Assembly (NCBI RefSeq): GCF_002242805.1 | Contig: NZ_MCGQ01000016.1 | Span: 62,481 to 126,480, forward strand | DNA from: Streptomyces diastatochromogenes | GTDB taxonomy: Bacteria > Actinomycetota > Actinomycetes > Streptomycetales > Streptomycetaceae | Direction: 5' to 3' | Length of the DNA: 64,000 bases | Part shown: positions 25,248-34,250 of the stretch, piece by piece | Numbering within the stretch: the stretch's first letter is position 1 | Layout of the letters: each line of letters starts with the position of its first letter | Translations under genes and position numbers: made by a program | The notes under the pieces: generated by a model | Told to the model about the DNA's origin: nothing | Databases searched by the model: none | What the model saw: only the letters and a program-made list of their open reading frames with translations

Positions 25248-25301
25248 TACCCGTGACGGCCCGGCAACGGCGGCGCAACCTCCCCGCGCCAGGATCCTTC
25301 C

Positions 25302-26162
25302 ATGACGGCGTCGAACCCTCCCCGCGACGAGCCCCGCATCCACCTCGACAGCACGGCGCACCTCATGAACAGCATCAGCAGCCAGCTCGCCGGCCAGCTC
25401 CGGCTGGTCTCCCCGATCGGCCGCCGCCGCCCGGCCCCGCCCGCCCTGGTCCTGGTCGCCCACGGCAGCCGCGACCCGCGCGCGCTCGACACGGTACGGG
25501 CCCTGATGGCCCGGGTACGCGAGCTGCGCCCCGCCCTCCCCGTGCACCTGGGCCACATCGAGCTGAACGAGCCCCTGCTCCCCGACACCCTCGCCGCCCT
25601 CGGCGACACCCCCGCCGTCCTCGTCCCCCTGCTCCTGAGCCGCGGCTACCACGTCAAGCAGGACATCCCCGAGATGGCCGCGGCCGCCCCGACACGCGCC
25701 CGCGTGGCCGCCCCGCTCGGCCCGCACCCCCTCCTGGCGGACGCCCTGCACACCCGCCTGATCGAGTCCGGCTGGCCCACCACCATGGACCGCACCACCC
25801 GCCGCTCGACCGCCGTCGTCCTCGCGGCAGCGGGCTCCCGCGACCCCGACTCGGCCACGGACACCCGCCGCACGGCCCGCCTCCTCGCCGACCGCCTGGG
25901 CGTCCCGGTGGTCCCGGCATACGCCTCGGCGGCGACCCCGACGGTGGAGACGGCCCTGCGCGCCTTGGCAGCGCGAGGCCGGCACCGGGTGGCCATCGCC
26001 TCCTACTTCACGGCCCCGGGCCGCTTCGCGACACAGTGCGCGCAGCAGGCCCCGTGGATCGCCTCCGCTCCCCTGGGAGCCCAGAAGGCAATGGCCCACC
26101 TGATCCTCCACCGCTACGACCAGGCACAGGCGACGACGGAGGCGGAACTCGCCTCAGCTTGA
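25302..26162 (+). CDS. Sirohydrochlorin chelatase-like protein (CbiX/SirB type)
   Basis: A 286-residue protein with two CbiX halves. The first carries PALVLVAHGSRDPRALDTV with the metal-site histidine. The second repeats the pattern as VVLAAAGSRDPDSATDTRR without it. LLSRGYHVKQDIPEMA and ASYFTAPGRFA are also typical. The family inserts ferrous iron (sirohaem) or cobalt (B12) into sirohydrochlorin. Location next to nasA and in a window with nirB, a sirohaem enzyme, favours sirohaem synthesis. The N-terminal 45 residues are not part of the domain. Followed by a common Streptomyces intergenic repeat. Confidence 0.88.
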   Translation: MTASNPPRDEPRIHLDSTAHLMNSISSQLAGQLRLVSPIGRRRPAPPALVLVAHGSRDPRALDTVRALMARVRELRPALPVHLGHIELNEPLLPDTLAALGDTPAVLVPLLLSRGYHVKQDIPEMAAAAPTRARVAAPLGPHPLLADALHTRLIESGWPTTMDRTTRRSTAVVLAAAGSRDPDSATDTRRTARLLADRLGVPVVPAYASAATPTVETALRALAARGRHRVAIASYFTAPGRFATQCAQQAPWIASAPLGAQKAMAHLILHRYDQAQATTEAELASA

Positions 26163-26188
26163 AACAGGCGCAGGCGGAAACCCCCTGA

Positions 26189-26210
26189 GGGGCGCGGGGA
26201 ACTGCGCGAC
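26189..26210 (+). repeat. Dispersed Streptomyces intergenic element, copy 1
   Basis: The 22-base core from GGGGCGCGGGGAACTGC to GCGAC recurs exactly at 62341-62362 in another intergenic gap. In both, it is followed by an AGCC run and CCCGCACCCG. I recall this element as abundant between Streptomyces genes; its role is unknown. Confidence 0.75.
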
Positions 26211-26310
26211 AAGCCACACACAACCCGCACCCGCCCGAAAACAGGACTTGGCAGACGACTAGGCGCACCGCCACCACCCAATTGTCACTGCCGACCCGTA
26301 CTGTCGAATC

Positions 26311-27585
26311 ATGGAAGGCACCGCACCCGAGACCAGTTACGACCCGACGTCAGTCGACCGCTGGGCCCCCGAGCCCGACAAACGCCCAGGCCGCACAGCC
26401 TTCCAACGCGACCGCGCCCGCATCCTGCACAGCGCGGCACTGCGTCGCCTCGCCGGCAAGACCCAAGTGGTAACGCCCGGCACCCGCAGCCAGGCCTGGG
26501 ACGCGAGCCCGAGAACACGACTGACCCACTCCCTGGAGTGCGCCCAGGTCGGCCGAGAGCTGGGCGCAGCCCTCGGCTGCGACCCCGACCTGGTGGAGGC
26601 GGCCTGTCTCTCCCACGACCTCGGCCACCCCCCGTTCGGCCACAACGGCGAACAGGCGCTGAACGAGTTCGCCGACGACTGCGGAGGCTTCGAGGGCAAC
26701 GCCCAGTCCCTCAGACTCCTCACCCGCATCGAGCCCAAGCGCTTCACCCCGGAGGGCTCCGTCGGCCTCAACCTCACCCGCGCCGCCCTGGACGCCGCCA
26801 CCAAGTACCCCTGGCCGCGCGGCGCCCATCCCACCGACCCGGCGTCCCCGAAGTTCGGCGTGTACGAGGACGACCGCCCGGTGTTCGACTGGGTCCGCAA
26901 GACCGCCCCCGGCACCCGCACCTGCTTCGAGGCCCAGGTCATGGACTGGTCGGACGACGTGGCCTACTCGGTGCACGACGTCGAGGACGGTCTGCACGCC
27001 GGCCACATCGACCCCAATTGCCTGCACGCCGAACCCGAGCGGCAGGCGGTGTTCGAGGTGGCCATCGGCCGCTACGTCCCCGCGGACACCGACCGGGCGG
27101 AGCTGGCCGCCGCCCTCGACCGCCTCCAGGACGAGGAGTGGTGGCCGCACGGCTACGACGGCACGGCCGTCGCCCAGGCCCGCCTCAAGGACGCCACCAG
27201 CCAGCTCATCGGCCGGTTCTGCCTGGCCGCCGAGACCGCCACCCGCGCCGCGTACGGCACCGGCCGGCTCACCCGCTACGGCGCCGAACTCGTCGTACCC
27301 CACGAGACCCGCATGGAGTGCGCGGTGCTCAAGGCGGTCGCCGACCGGTACGTCATGCAGCGCGCCGAGCAGGAGCGGCTCCGTGCCGACCAGCGGGTGG
27401 TCGTCGCCGAGCTGGCCGACGCGCTCACCGCCCGGGCGCCGGACGGTCTGGAGCCACAGTTCCGGGCACTGTTCGAGGAGGCACCCGACGACCATGCGCG
27501 CAAGCGGGTGATCGTCGACCAGATCGCCTCCCTCACCGACGCCTCCGCACGCTCGCTGCACGCGAGACTGACAGGGCATATGTGA
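26311..27585 (+). CDS. dgt: Deoxyguanosinetriphosphate triphosphohydrolase-like protein
   Basis: A 424-residue HD-domain dNTPase that splits dGTP (or other dNTPs) to nucleoside and triphosphate. AALRRLAGKTQV, RTRLTHSLECAQVGREL and CLSHDLGHPPFGHNGEQAL supply the H...HD metal ligands. MDWSDDVAYSVHDVEDGL gives the final aspartate. Length is usual for the actinobacterial form. It lies upstream of dnaG with one flavoprotein gene between, a conserved actinobacterial neighbourhood linking nucleotide pools and replication. Confidence 0.95.
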   Translation: MEGTAPETSYDPTSVDRWAPEPDKRPGRTAFQRDRARILHSAALRRLAGKTQVVTPGTRSQAWDASPRTRLTHSLECAQVGRELGAALGCDPDLVEAACLSHDLGHPPFGHNGEQALNEFADDCGGFEGNAQSLRLLTRIEPKRFTPEGSVGLNLTRAALDAATKYPWPRGAHPTDPASPKFGVYEDDRPVFDWVRKTAPGTRTCFEAQVMDWSDDVAYSVHDVEDGLHAGHIDPNCLHAEPERQAVFEVAIGRYVPADTDRAELAAALDRLQDEEWWPHGYDGTAVAQARLKDATSQLIGRFCLAAETATRAAYGTGRLTRYGAELVVPHETRMECAVLKAVADRYVMQRAEQERLRADQRVVVAELADALTARAPDGLEPQFRALFEEAPDDHARKRVIVDQIASLTDASARSLHARLTGHM

Positions 27586-27689
27586 AGGGAACGTGACCCT
27601 GGGTGGCCTGATCGGGGCACTCCCTCTTCCCGCATCACGCTGCGTGCGGGACGCTCGCATGTGGCGGCACCCTTACGAGGAGGCATCAA

Positions 27690-28955
27690 GTGGTCGACGC
27701 GGATCAGACATTCGTCATCGTCGGAGGCGGTCTCGCCGGCGCGAAGGCGGCCGAGACGCTCCGTGCGGAGGGCTTCAGCGGCCGGGTGATACTGATCTGC
27801 GACGAGCGCGACCACCCGTACGAGCGCCCGCCCCTGTCCAAGGGCTTTCTGCTCGGCAAGGAGGAGCGCGACAGCGTCTTCGTGCACGAGCCGGGCTGGT
27901 ACGCGCAGAACGACGTCGAGCTGCACCTGGGCCAGACCGTCGACCGGATCGACCGCACCGCGAAGACCGTCCGCTTCGGCGACGACGGCACCCTCGTCCA
28001 CTACGACAAGCTCCTGCTCGCCACCGGCGCGGAGCCCCGCCGCCTCGACATCCCCGGCACCGACCTCGTGGGCGTCCACCACCTGCGCCGCCTCGCCCAC
28101 GCCGAGCGCCTCAAGGGTGTCCTGCACCACCTCGGCCGGGACAACGGGCACCTCGTGATCGCGGGCGCCGGCTGGATCGGCCTGGAGGTCGCGGCGGCGG
28201 CCCGCGAGTACGGCGCCGAGGTGACCGTCATCGAGCCGCACCCGACCCCGCTGCACAGCGCGCTCGGCCCGGAGCTGGGCAACGTCTTCGCCGAGCTGCA
28301 CCGCGAGCACGGCGTCCGCTTCCGCTTCGGTGCCCGGCTCACCGAGATCGTCGGCCAGGACGGCATGGTCCTCGCGGTGCGCACCGACGACGGCGAGGAG
28401 CACCCGGCGCACGCCGTCCTCGCGGCGATCGGCGCGGCGCCGCGGGTCGCTCTCGCGGAGTCGGCGGGGCTGGAGCTGGTCGACCGGGCGCAGGGCGGCG
28501 GGGTCGTGGTGGACGCGGGGCTGCGGACGTCCGACCCGGACATCCATGCGGCCGGTGACGTCGCCTCCTTCCCGCTCGCCCTCTTCGACGCACGCATCAG
28601 GGTCGAACACTGGGCCAACGCCCTGAACGGCGGCCCGGCCGCGGCCCGCGCGATGCTCGGCAAGGAGGTGACCTACGACCGGGTGCCCTACTTCTTCACC
28701 GACCAGTACGACCTGGGCATGGAGTACAGCGGCTGGGCGCCGCCGGGCTCCTACGACCAGGTCGTCATCCGGGGCGACGCGGGCAAGCGGGAGTTCATCG
28801 CGTTCTGGATCAAGGAAGGGCGCGTCCTGGCCGGGATGAACGTGAACGTGTGGGATGTCACAGAGCAGATCCAGAACCTGATCCGCTCCCAGGCCCAGGT
28901 GAACACGGAGTCCCTGGCGGACCCGCACGTTCCGCTAGCAAGCCTCGTCCCTTGA
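27690..28955 (+). CDS. Ferredoxin reductase-like FAD/NAD oxidoreductase
   Basis: A 421-residue flavoprotein of the putidaredoxin/rhodocoxin reductase type. It has FVIVGGGLAGAKAAETLR for FAD, ERPPLSKGFLLG, LLLATGAEPRRL, VIAGAGWIGLEVAAAARE for NAD(P), and IHAAGDVASF. The C-terminal reductase domain (VPYFFTDQYDLGMEYSGWAP) completes the fold. Such enzymes pass electrons from NAD(P)H to ferredoxins for P450s or dioxygenases; no partner lies nearby. The GTG start at 27690 has GAGGAGG upstream. It sits 30 bases before dnaG and may be co-transcribed with it. Confidence 0.93.
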   Translation: MVDADQTFVIVGGGLAGAKAAETLRAEGFSGRVILICDERDHPYERPPLSKGFLLGKEERDSVFVHEPGWYAQNDVELHLGQTVDRIDRTAKTVRFGDDGTLVHYDKLLLATGAEPRRLDIPGTDLVGVHHLRRLAHAERLKGVLHHLGRDNGHLVIAGAGWIGLEVAAAAREYGAEVTVIEPHPTPLHSALGPELGNVFAELHREHGVRFRFGARLTEIVGQDGMVLAVRTDDGEEHPAHAVLAAIGAAPRVALAESAGLELVDRAQGGGVVVDAGLRTSDPDIHAAGDVASFPLALFDARIRVEHWANALNGGPAAARAMLGKEVTYDRVPYFFTDQYDLGMEYSGWAPPGSYDQVVIRGDAGKREFIAFWIKEGRVLAGMNVNVWDVTEQIQNLIRSQAQVNTESLADPHVPLASLVP

Positions 28956-28984
28956 GTGTCGGTCCACCCCCGTAGAATTCATGC

Positions 28985-30889
28985 GTGGCAGGACGGATCA
29001 ACGACGAGGACGTGAAGGCGGTACGGGACGCGGTCCCGATCGACGCCGTGGTCTCCGAGTACCTCCAGCTGCGCAACGCCGGTGGCGGCAACCTCAAGGG
29101 GCTGTGCCCCTTCCACGACGAGAAGTCGCCGTCCTTCCAGGTCAGCCCGAGCAAGGGACTCTTCCACTGCTTCGGCTGCCAGGAGGGCGGCGACACCATC
29201 ACCTTCGTCATGAAGGTGGACCACCTCTCCTTCTCGGAGGCGGTCGAGCGGCTGGCCGCCCAGGCCGGCATCACGCTGCGCTACGAGGAGGGCGGGTACA
29301 ACCCCGCCCACCAGCGCGGCGAGCGTATCCGCCTGGTCGAGGCGCACAAGATCGCCGCCCAGTGGTACGCCGAGCAGCTCGCCACCAGCCCCGAGGCCGA
29401 GACCGGCCGGATCTTCCTCGCCGAGCGCGGCTTCGACCAGGCCGCCGCCGTCCACTTCGGCGTCGGCTACAGCCCCCAGGGCTGGGACCACCTCACCCGC
29501 TTCCTGCGCGGCAAGGGCTTCACGGACAAGGAGCTGGTCCTCTCCGGCCTCTCCCAGGAGGGCCGCCGGGGCCCCATCGACCGCTTCCGTGGCCGCCTCA
29601 TGTGGCCCATCCGGGACATCGGCGGCGAGGTCGTCGGCTTCGGCGCCCGCAAGCTGTACGAGGCGGACAACGGCCCGAAGTACCTGAACACGCCCGACAC
29701 GGCGATCTACAGGAAGTCCCAGGTCCTGTACGGCATCGACCTCGCGAAGCAGCACATCGCCAAGGCCAGCCGGGCCGTCGTCGTCGAGGGCTACACGGAC
29801 GTCATGGCCTGCCACCTCGCGGGAGTCACGACCGCGATCGCGACCTGCGGCACCGCCTTCGGCGGCGACCACATCAAGATCCTCCGCCGGCTCCTCATGG
29901 ACAACGGCTCGGCCCGGGTGATCTTCACCTTCGACGGCGACGCGGCCGGCCAGAAGGCCGCCCTGCGCGCCTTCGAGGACGACCAGAAGTTCGCCGCCGA
30001 GACGTACATCGCCATCGCGCCCGACGGCATGGACCCCTGCGAGCTGCGCCTGGCCAAGGGCGACGAGGCGGTCGCCGACCTGACCGAACCCCGCACCCCG
30101 CTCTTCGAGTTCGCGCTGCGCCAGATCGTGAGCCGCTACGACCTCGACACCCCGGCCGGCCGCGCGGCCGCCCTGGACGAGGCCGCGCCGATCGTCGCCC
30201 GCATCAAGAACAGCGCCTCCCAGCACGAGGTGGCCGTCGAACTCGCCGGCATGCTCGGCATCCTCGACACCCAGTTCGTGGTCAAGCGTGTGGGCCAGCT
30301 GGCCCGCTGGGCCCGCGAGGGCGGCGGCAAGGGCGGTCCGCAGCAGCCCCGCACGCCCCAGCAGCAGTGGGAGACCGGCCCCCGCCCCGGCCCCTCAGGC
30401 CCGGCCCTCACCCTGCGCAACCCCGTCTTCGCCGCCGAGCGGGAACTCCTCAAACTCGCCCTGCAGCGGCCCGAACTGGTCTCCCCGGCCTTCGACGCGT
30501 ACGGCATCGACGAGTTCACCGCCCCGCCCTACGCCGCCGTACGCCAGGCGATCGCGGAGGCGGGCGGTGCCGAGTACGGCATCCCGGACTCGCAGGAGTA
30601 CCTGGTCCGCGTCCGCGAGGCCGCGCCCGACGACGTCGTCCGCGCGATGGTCACCGAACTGGCCGTCGAGCCGATCCTGCGCCGCACCGTGGACGAGACG
30701 TACTCCGGCACGGTGCTGGTACAGATCCGCCGCCGCGCCGTGGAGCGCCGCATCCACGACATCCAGTCCCAGCTCACCCGCCTCTCCACCGGCGGCGACC
30801 CCGCCCAGCTGGCCGCCGTACAGAACGAGATGTGGGTCCTCCAGCAGTACGACCAGACACTCCGCGAACGGGGCGCACAGGCGCTGTAG
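28985..30889 (+). CDS. dnaG: DNA primase
   Basis: A 634-residue bacterial primase that makes RNA primers at the replication fork. Domains: CHC2 zinc finger (GLCPFHDEKSPSF, HCFGCQEGGD) in residues 35-70; catalytic core with TOPRIM signatures VVVEGYTDVMA and FDGDAAGQKAA; then a DnaB-interacting C-terminal helical domain ending QTLRERGAQAL. I start at GTG 28985 (MAGRINDEDV); the ATG at 28981 is out of frame. A Gln/Pro-rich hinge (QQPRTPQQQW) separates core and C-domain. A HrdA-type sigma gene follows, reminiscent of the dnaG-rpoD pairing in other bacteria. Confidence 0.98.
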   Translation: MAGRINDEDVKAVRDAVPIDAVVSEYLQLRNAGGGNLKGLCPFHDEKSPSFQVSPSKGLFHCFGCQEGGDTITFVMKVDHLSFSEAVERLAAQAGITLRYEEGGYNPAHQRGERIRLVEAHKIAAQWYAEQLATSPEAETGRIFLAERGFDQAAAVHFGVGYSPQGWDHLTRFLRGKGFTDKELVLSGLSQEGRRGPIDRFRGRLMWPIRDIGGEVVGFGARKLYEADNGPKYLNTPDTAIYRKSQVLYGIDLAKQHIAKASRAVVVEGYTDVMACHLAGVTTAIATCGTAFGGDHIKILRRLLMDNGSARVIFTFDGDAAGQKAALRAFEDDQKFAAETYIAIAPDGMDPCELRLAKGDEAVADLTEPRTPLFEFALRQIVSRYDLDTPAGRAAALDEAAPIVARIKNSASQHEVAVELAGMLGILDTQFVVKRVGQLARWAREGGGKGGPQQPRTPQQQWETGPRPGPSGPALTLRNPVFAAERELLKLALQRPELVSPAFDAYGIDEFTAPPYAAVRQAIAEAGGAEYGIPDSQEYLVRVREAAPDDVVRAMVTELAVEPILRRTVDETYSGTVLVQIRRRAVERRIHDIQSQLTRLSTGGDPAQLAAVQNEMWVLQQYDQTLRERGAQAL

Positions 30890-30982
30890 CGCACCGCGCG
30901 GGATCAGTCCTCCCTGCCTCGACTCGGCGCGCCCCAGGGCTCGCATATGCCACTCGGATGGTCCAACGACCTGAGTAACGGG

Positions 30983-31056
30983 CCGGTCACGGACCGGATG
31001 CAAAAAGTCACCGCAAGCCCCTCGTGGCGGGGATGTGTCTTCCCCCACACTGGGGG
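30983..31056. other. dnaG-sigma intergenic region with two hairpins
   Basis: The 264-base gap holds CCGGTC-ACG-GACCGG (30983-30997) and CCCCCA-CAC-TGGGGG (31042-31056). Either could end dnaG transcription before the sigma promoter. I could not pick a convincing -10/-35 pair. Confidence 0.45.
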
Positions 31057-31153
31057 CGGTGCCCGAGTCCGCGGAGCGCAGGCCGTCGACTCTTCGCTCC
31101 CGAAGTACCGCTGCCGCACACCTTGAGCAGCGATCATCCTGGAGGTCGCCCCC

Positions 31154-32272
31154 GTGCAGACCCAGACCCTCACCCAGACCGACAGCAGCACCAGCACCAC
31201 CGCCGACGAGCCGGACGCCGAGTCCGAGGTCCTCGTGGCCGTGCCCCCGCAGAGCCGCGCCCACGGCCACCCGGAAGGGGTCCCCCCGGAGGAACCCGAC
31301 GCGCCGGAGGAGGCCCCCGAACCCGTCGAGGCTCCGGTCGCCGCCCGTGCCGACAGCGCCGGGCCCTCCTCGGACCTGTTCCGGCAGTACCTGCGCGAGA
31401 TCGGCCGCATCCCCCTGCTCACCGCGGCCGAGGAGGTCGAACTCGCCCGCCGGGTCGAGGCCGGGCTGTTCGCCGAGGAGAAGCTGAGCAACACCCCCGA
31501 CCTGGACAGCGAGCTGGCGCTCGACCTGGACCGGCTGGTGGTGATGGGGCGGATGGCCAAGCGCCGTCTCATCGAGGCGAACCTGCGGCTCGTGGTCTCC
31601 GTGGCGAAGAGGTACGTCGGCCGCGGGCTGACCATGCTCGACCTCGTGCAGGAGGGCAACCTCGGGCTCATCCGGGCCGTGGAGAAGTTCGACTACGCCC
31701 GCGGCTACAAGTTCTCCACCTACGCCACCTGGTGGATCCGGCAGGCCATGTCCCGCGCCCTGGCCGACCAGGCCCGCACCATCCGCGTCCCCGTGCACGT
31801 CGTGGAACTCATCAACCGGGTCGTGCGCGTGCAGCGCCGCATGCTCCAGGAACGCGGGTACGAGCCGACGCCCGAGGAGGTCGCCGCCCACCTCGAACTG
31901 CCCCCCGAGCGGGTCTCCGAGGTGCTGCGCCTGGCCCAGGAGCCGGTGTCCCTGCACGCCCCGGTCGGCGAGGAGGACGATGTCGCCCTCGGCGACCTCA
32001 TCGAGGACGGCGACGCCACGAGCCCCGTCGAGTCGGCCGCGTTCCTGCTGCTCCGCGAGCACCTGGAGGCCGTGCTCTCCACCCTCGGCGAACGGGAACG
32101 CAAGGTCGTCCAGCTCCGCTACGGCCTGGCCGACGGCCGCCCCCGCACCCTGGAGGAGATAGGGCGCCTGTTCGGCGTGACCCGGGAGCGGATACGGCAG
32201 ATCGAGTCGAAGACCCTGAACAAGCTCAGGGACCACGCCTTCGCCGATCAGCTGCGGGGGTACCTGGACTGA
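31154..32272 (+). CDS. hrdA: Principal-like RNA polymerase sigma factor, HrdA type
   Basis: A 372-residue group 2 sigma-70 protein. An acidic, Thr/Glu/Pro-rich N-terminus of about 70 residues precedes region 1.2 (LFRQYLREIGRIPLL). Region 2 follows (LRLVVSVAKRYVGRGLTMLD, FSTYATWWIRQAMSRAL), then region 3 and region 4.2 (TLEEIGRLFGVTRERIRQIE). It binds core polymerase and recognises vegetative-type promoters. GTG at 31154 is preceded by GGAGGTCG. The HrdA name rests on recalled synteny with S. coelicolor (hrdA close to mbl and matB); HrdC or HrdD are alternatives. A perfect hairpin follows. Confidence 0.88.
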   Translation: MQTQTLTQTDSSTSTTADEPDAESEVLVAVPPQSRAHGHPEGVPPEEPDAPEEAPEPVEAPVAARADSAGPSSDLFRQYLREIGRIPLLTAAEEVELARRVEAGLFAEEKLSNTPDLDSELALDLDRLVVMGRMAKRRLIEANLRLVVSVAKRYVGRGLTMLDLVQEGNLGLIRAVEKFDYARGYKFSTYATWWIRQAMSRALADQARTIRVPVHVVELINRVVRVQRRMLQERGYEPTPEEVAAHLELPPERVSEVLRLAQEPVSLHAPVGEEDDVALGDLIEDGDATSPVESAAFLLLREHLEAVLSTLGERERKVVQLRYGLADGRPRTLEEIGRLFGVTRERIRQIESKTLNKLRDHAFADQLRGYLD

Positions 32273-32275
32273 CAA

Positions 32276-32303
32276 GGGGTCGCTCACCGAAGTGAGCGAC
32301 CCC
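32276..32303. terminator. Bidirectional terminator, 12-bp stem
   Basis: GGGGTCGCTCAC, loop CGAA, then GTGAGCGACCCC; every base pairs. It starts four bases after the sigma stop and lies 19 bases before the stop of the convergent ABC exporter gene. Confidence 0.9.
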
Positions 32304-32321
32304 CCGAGCATCACCCTGGGG

Positions 32322-34250
32322 TCAGTCGACCTCGGCCACAGCCTGCGCGAACTGCGCCTTGTACAGCCGTGCGTACGCCCCGTCCGCCTCCAGCAGCTCC
32401 GCGTGGGCGCCCTGTTCGACGATCGAGCCGTTCTCCATCACCAGGATCGTGTCCGCGTCCCGGATGGTGGAGAGCCGGTGCGCGATGACGAACGAGGTCC
32501 GCCCGTCGGCGAGTTTGGCCATCGCCTTCTGGATCAGTACCTCGGTACGGGTGTCCACGGAGCTGGTCGCCTCGTCCAGCACCAGGATCGTCGGGTCGGA
32601 CAGGAACGCCCGCGCGATGGTGATGAGCTGCTTCTCACCGGCGCTGACCCCCGTGCCCTCGTCGTCGATCACGGTGTCGTACCCCTCGGGCAGCGTACGG
32701 ATGAACCGGTCCGCGTGGGCCGCCCGCGCCGCCTCCTCGATCTCGCCCCGGGTGACCTCGCGCGCGGCGCCGTAGGCGATGTTGTCCGCGATGGACCCGC
32801 CGAACAGCCAGGTGTCCTGCAGCACCATGCCGATCCCGGCCCGCAGTTCGTCCCGGGACATCTTCCGGATGTCCACACCGTCCAGGGTGATCCGCCCGCC
32901 CGAGACGTCGTAGAACCGCATCAGCAGGTTGACCAGGGTGGTCTTGCCGGCACCGGTCGGGCCGACGATCGCCACCGTCTGCCCGGGCTCCACCTTCAGC
33001 GACAGGTCCTCGATCAGCGGCTTCTCCGGGTCGTACCGGAAGGACACGCCCTCCAGCGCCACCCGCCCGCGCAGCTGCTCCGGCCGCTCGCCCGGCACCG
33101 GATCCGCCTCCTGCTCCTCCGCGTCCAGGAGTTCGAAGATCCGCTCGGCCGAGGCGACACCCGACTGCACCAGGTTCGCCATCGACGCGACCTGCGTCAG
33201 CGGCATCGAGAACTGCCGCGAGTACTGGATGAAGGCCTGCACATCACCGATGGACAGCGCGCCCGACGCGACCCGGAGGCCACCGACGACCGCCACCAGC
33301 ACGTAGTTCAGGTTCGACACGAACATCATCAGCGGCTGCATCACGCCGCTGTTGAACTGCGCCTTGAACCCGGCCTCGTACAGCGCGTCGTTCTGCTCGG
33401 CGAACTGCTTGGCCGACTCCTCCTGACGCCCGAACACCTTCACCAGGGTGTGCCCGGTGTACATCTCCTCGACGTGCGCGTTCAGCTTGCCGGTGGTGCG
33501 CCACTGCTGCACGAAGTGCGGCTGCGACCGCTTGCCGACCCGGGTGGCGACCACGAACGACAGCGGTACGGTCACCAGCGCGACCAGCGCCAGGATCCAG
33601 GAGACGTAGAACATCATCGCGAGCACGCCGATGATGGTCAGCAGCGAGTTGATGAGCTGGCCCATCGACTGCTGGAGTGTCTGCCCGATGTTGTCGATGT
33701 CGTTGGTGGCCCGGGAGAGCACCTCGCCGCGCTGGCGCTTGTCGAAGTACGACAGCGGCAGCCGCGACAGCTTCGTCTGTACGTCCTCGCGCATCCGGTA
33801 CATCGTGCGGTTCACGGCCCGGTTGACCAGCCGGGTGGCGACCGCCATCAGCAGACCGGCGACCAGGAAGGTGCACAGCGCGAGCAGCAGTACGTTCCCG
33901 ACGGCATCGAAGTCGATGCCCTTGCCGGGGGTGAAGTCGGTGCTCTTCAGCATGTCCGCGACGGTGCCCTGGCCCCGCTCGCGCATCGACTGGAGCACCT
34001 GCTCCTTGGTGGCCCCGGCCGGCATCTGCCGGCCGATGATGCCGGCGAAGACCAGGTCGGTGGCCTTGCCGAGGATCTTCGGTCCGATCACGTTCAGGGC
34101 CACGCTGACGACCACGCACAGCAGCAGGGCGTAGATGGTGACCCGTTCGGGCTTGAACTGGGCGACGAGCCGTTTGCCCGACCCCTTGAAGTCCATCGAG
34201 CGCTGGTCGGGGCCGCCCCCGGCCATCATGCGTCCCATGGGCCCGGCCAT
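32322..34250 (-). CDS. ABC exporter half-transporter, consensus ATPase subunit
   Basis: A 642-residue fused membrane-ATPase protein. About 60 cytoplasmic residues precede a six-helix exporter domain that contains a large extra stretch after helix 1. The ATPase has Walker A GPTGAGKTT and Walker B ILVLDEATSSVD with the catalytic glutamate. The signature reads VSAGEKQ rather than LSGGQ. Its ATG overlaps the stop of the partner gene by one base (TGATG). Together they resemble heterodimeric type IV exporters such as LmrCD, TM287/288 and TmrAB, which pump drugs or peptides. Substrate unknown. Confidence 0.93.
   Translation of the reverse strand: MAGPMGRMMAGGGPDQRSMDFKGSGKRLVAQFKPERVTIYALLLCVVVSVALNVIGPKILGKATDLVFAGIIGRQMPAGATKEQVLQSMRERGQGTVADMLKSTDFTPGKGIDFDAVGNVLLLALCTFLVAGLLMAVATRLVNRAVNRTMYRMREDVQTKLSRLPLSYFDKRQRGEVLSRATNDIDNIGQTLQQSMGQLINSLLTIIGVLAMMFYVSWILALVALVTVPLSFVVATRVGKRSQPHFVQQWRTTGKLNAHVEEMYTGHTLVKVFGRQEESAKQFAEQNDALYEAGFKAQFNSGVMQPLMMFVSNLNYVLVAVVGGLRVASGALSIGDVQAFIQYSRQFSMPLTQVASMANLVQSGVASAERIFELLDAEEQEADPVPGERPEQLRGRVALEGVSFRYDPEKPLIEDLSLKVEPGQTVAIVGPTGAGKTTLVNLLMRFYDVSGGRITLDGVDIRKMSRDELRAGIGMVLQDTWLFGGSIADNIAYGAAREVTRGEIEEAARAAHADRFIRTLPEGYDTVIDDEGTGVSAGEKQLITIARAFLSDPTILVLDEATSSVDTRTEVLIQKAMAKLADGRTSFVIAHRLSTIRDADTILVMENGSIVEQGAHAELLEADGAYARLYKAQFAQAVAEVD

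Noticed and set aside
30983..31056. Riboswitch or attenuator before the sigma gene
   Set aside because: Two short simple hairpins without a recognisable aptamer core; a terminator is the simpler reading.
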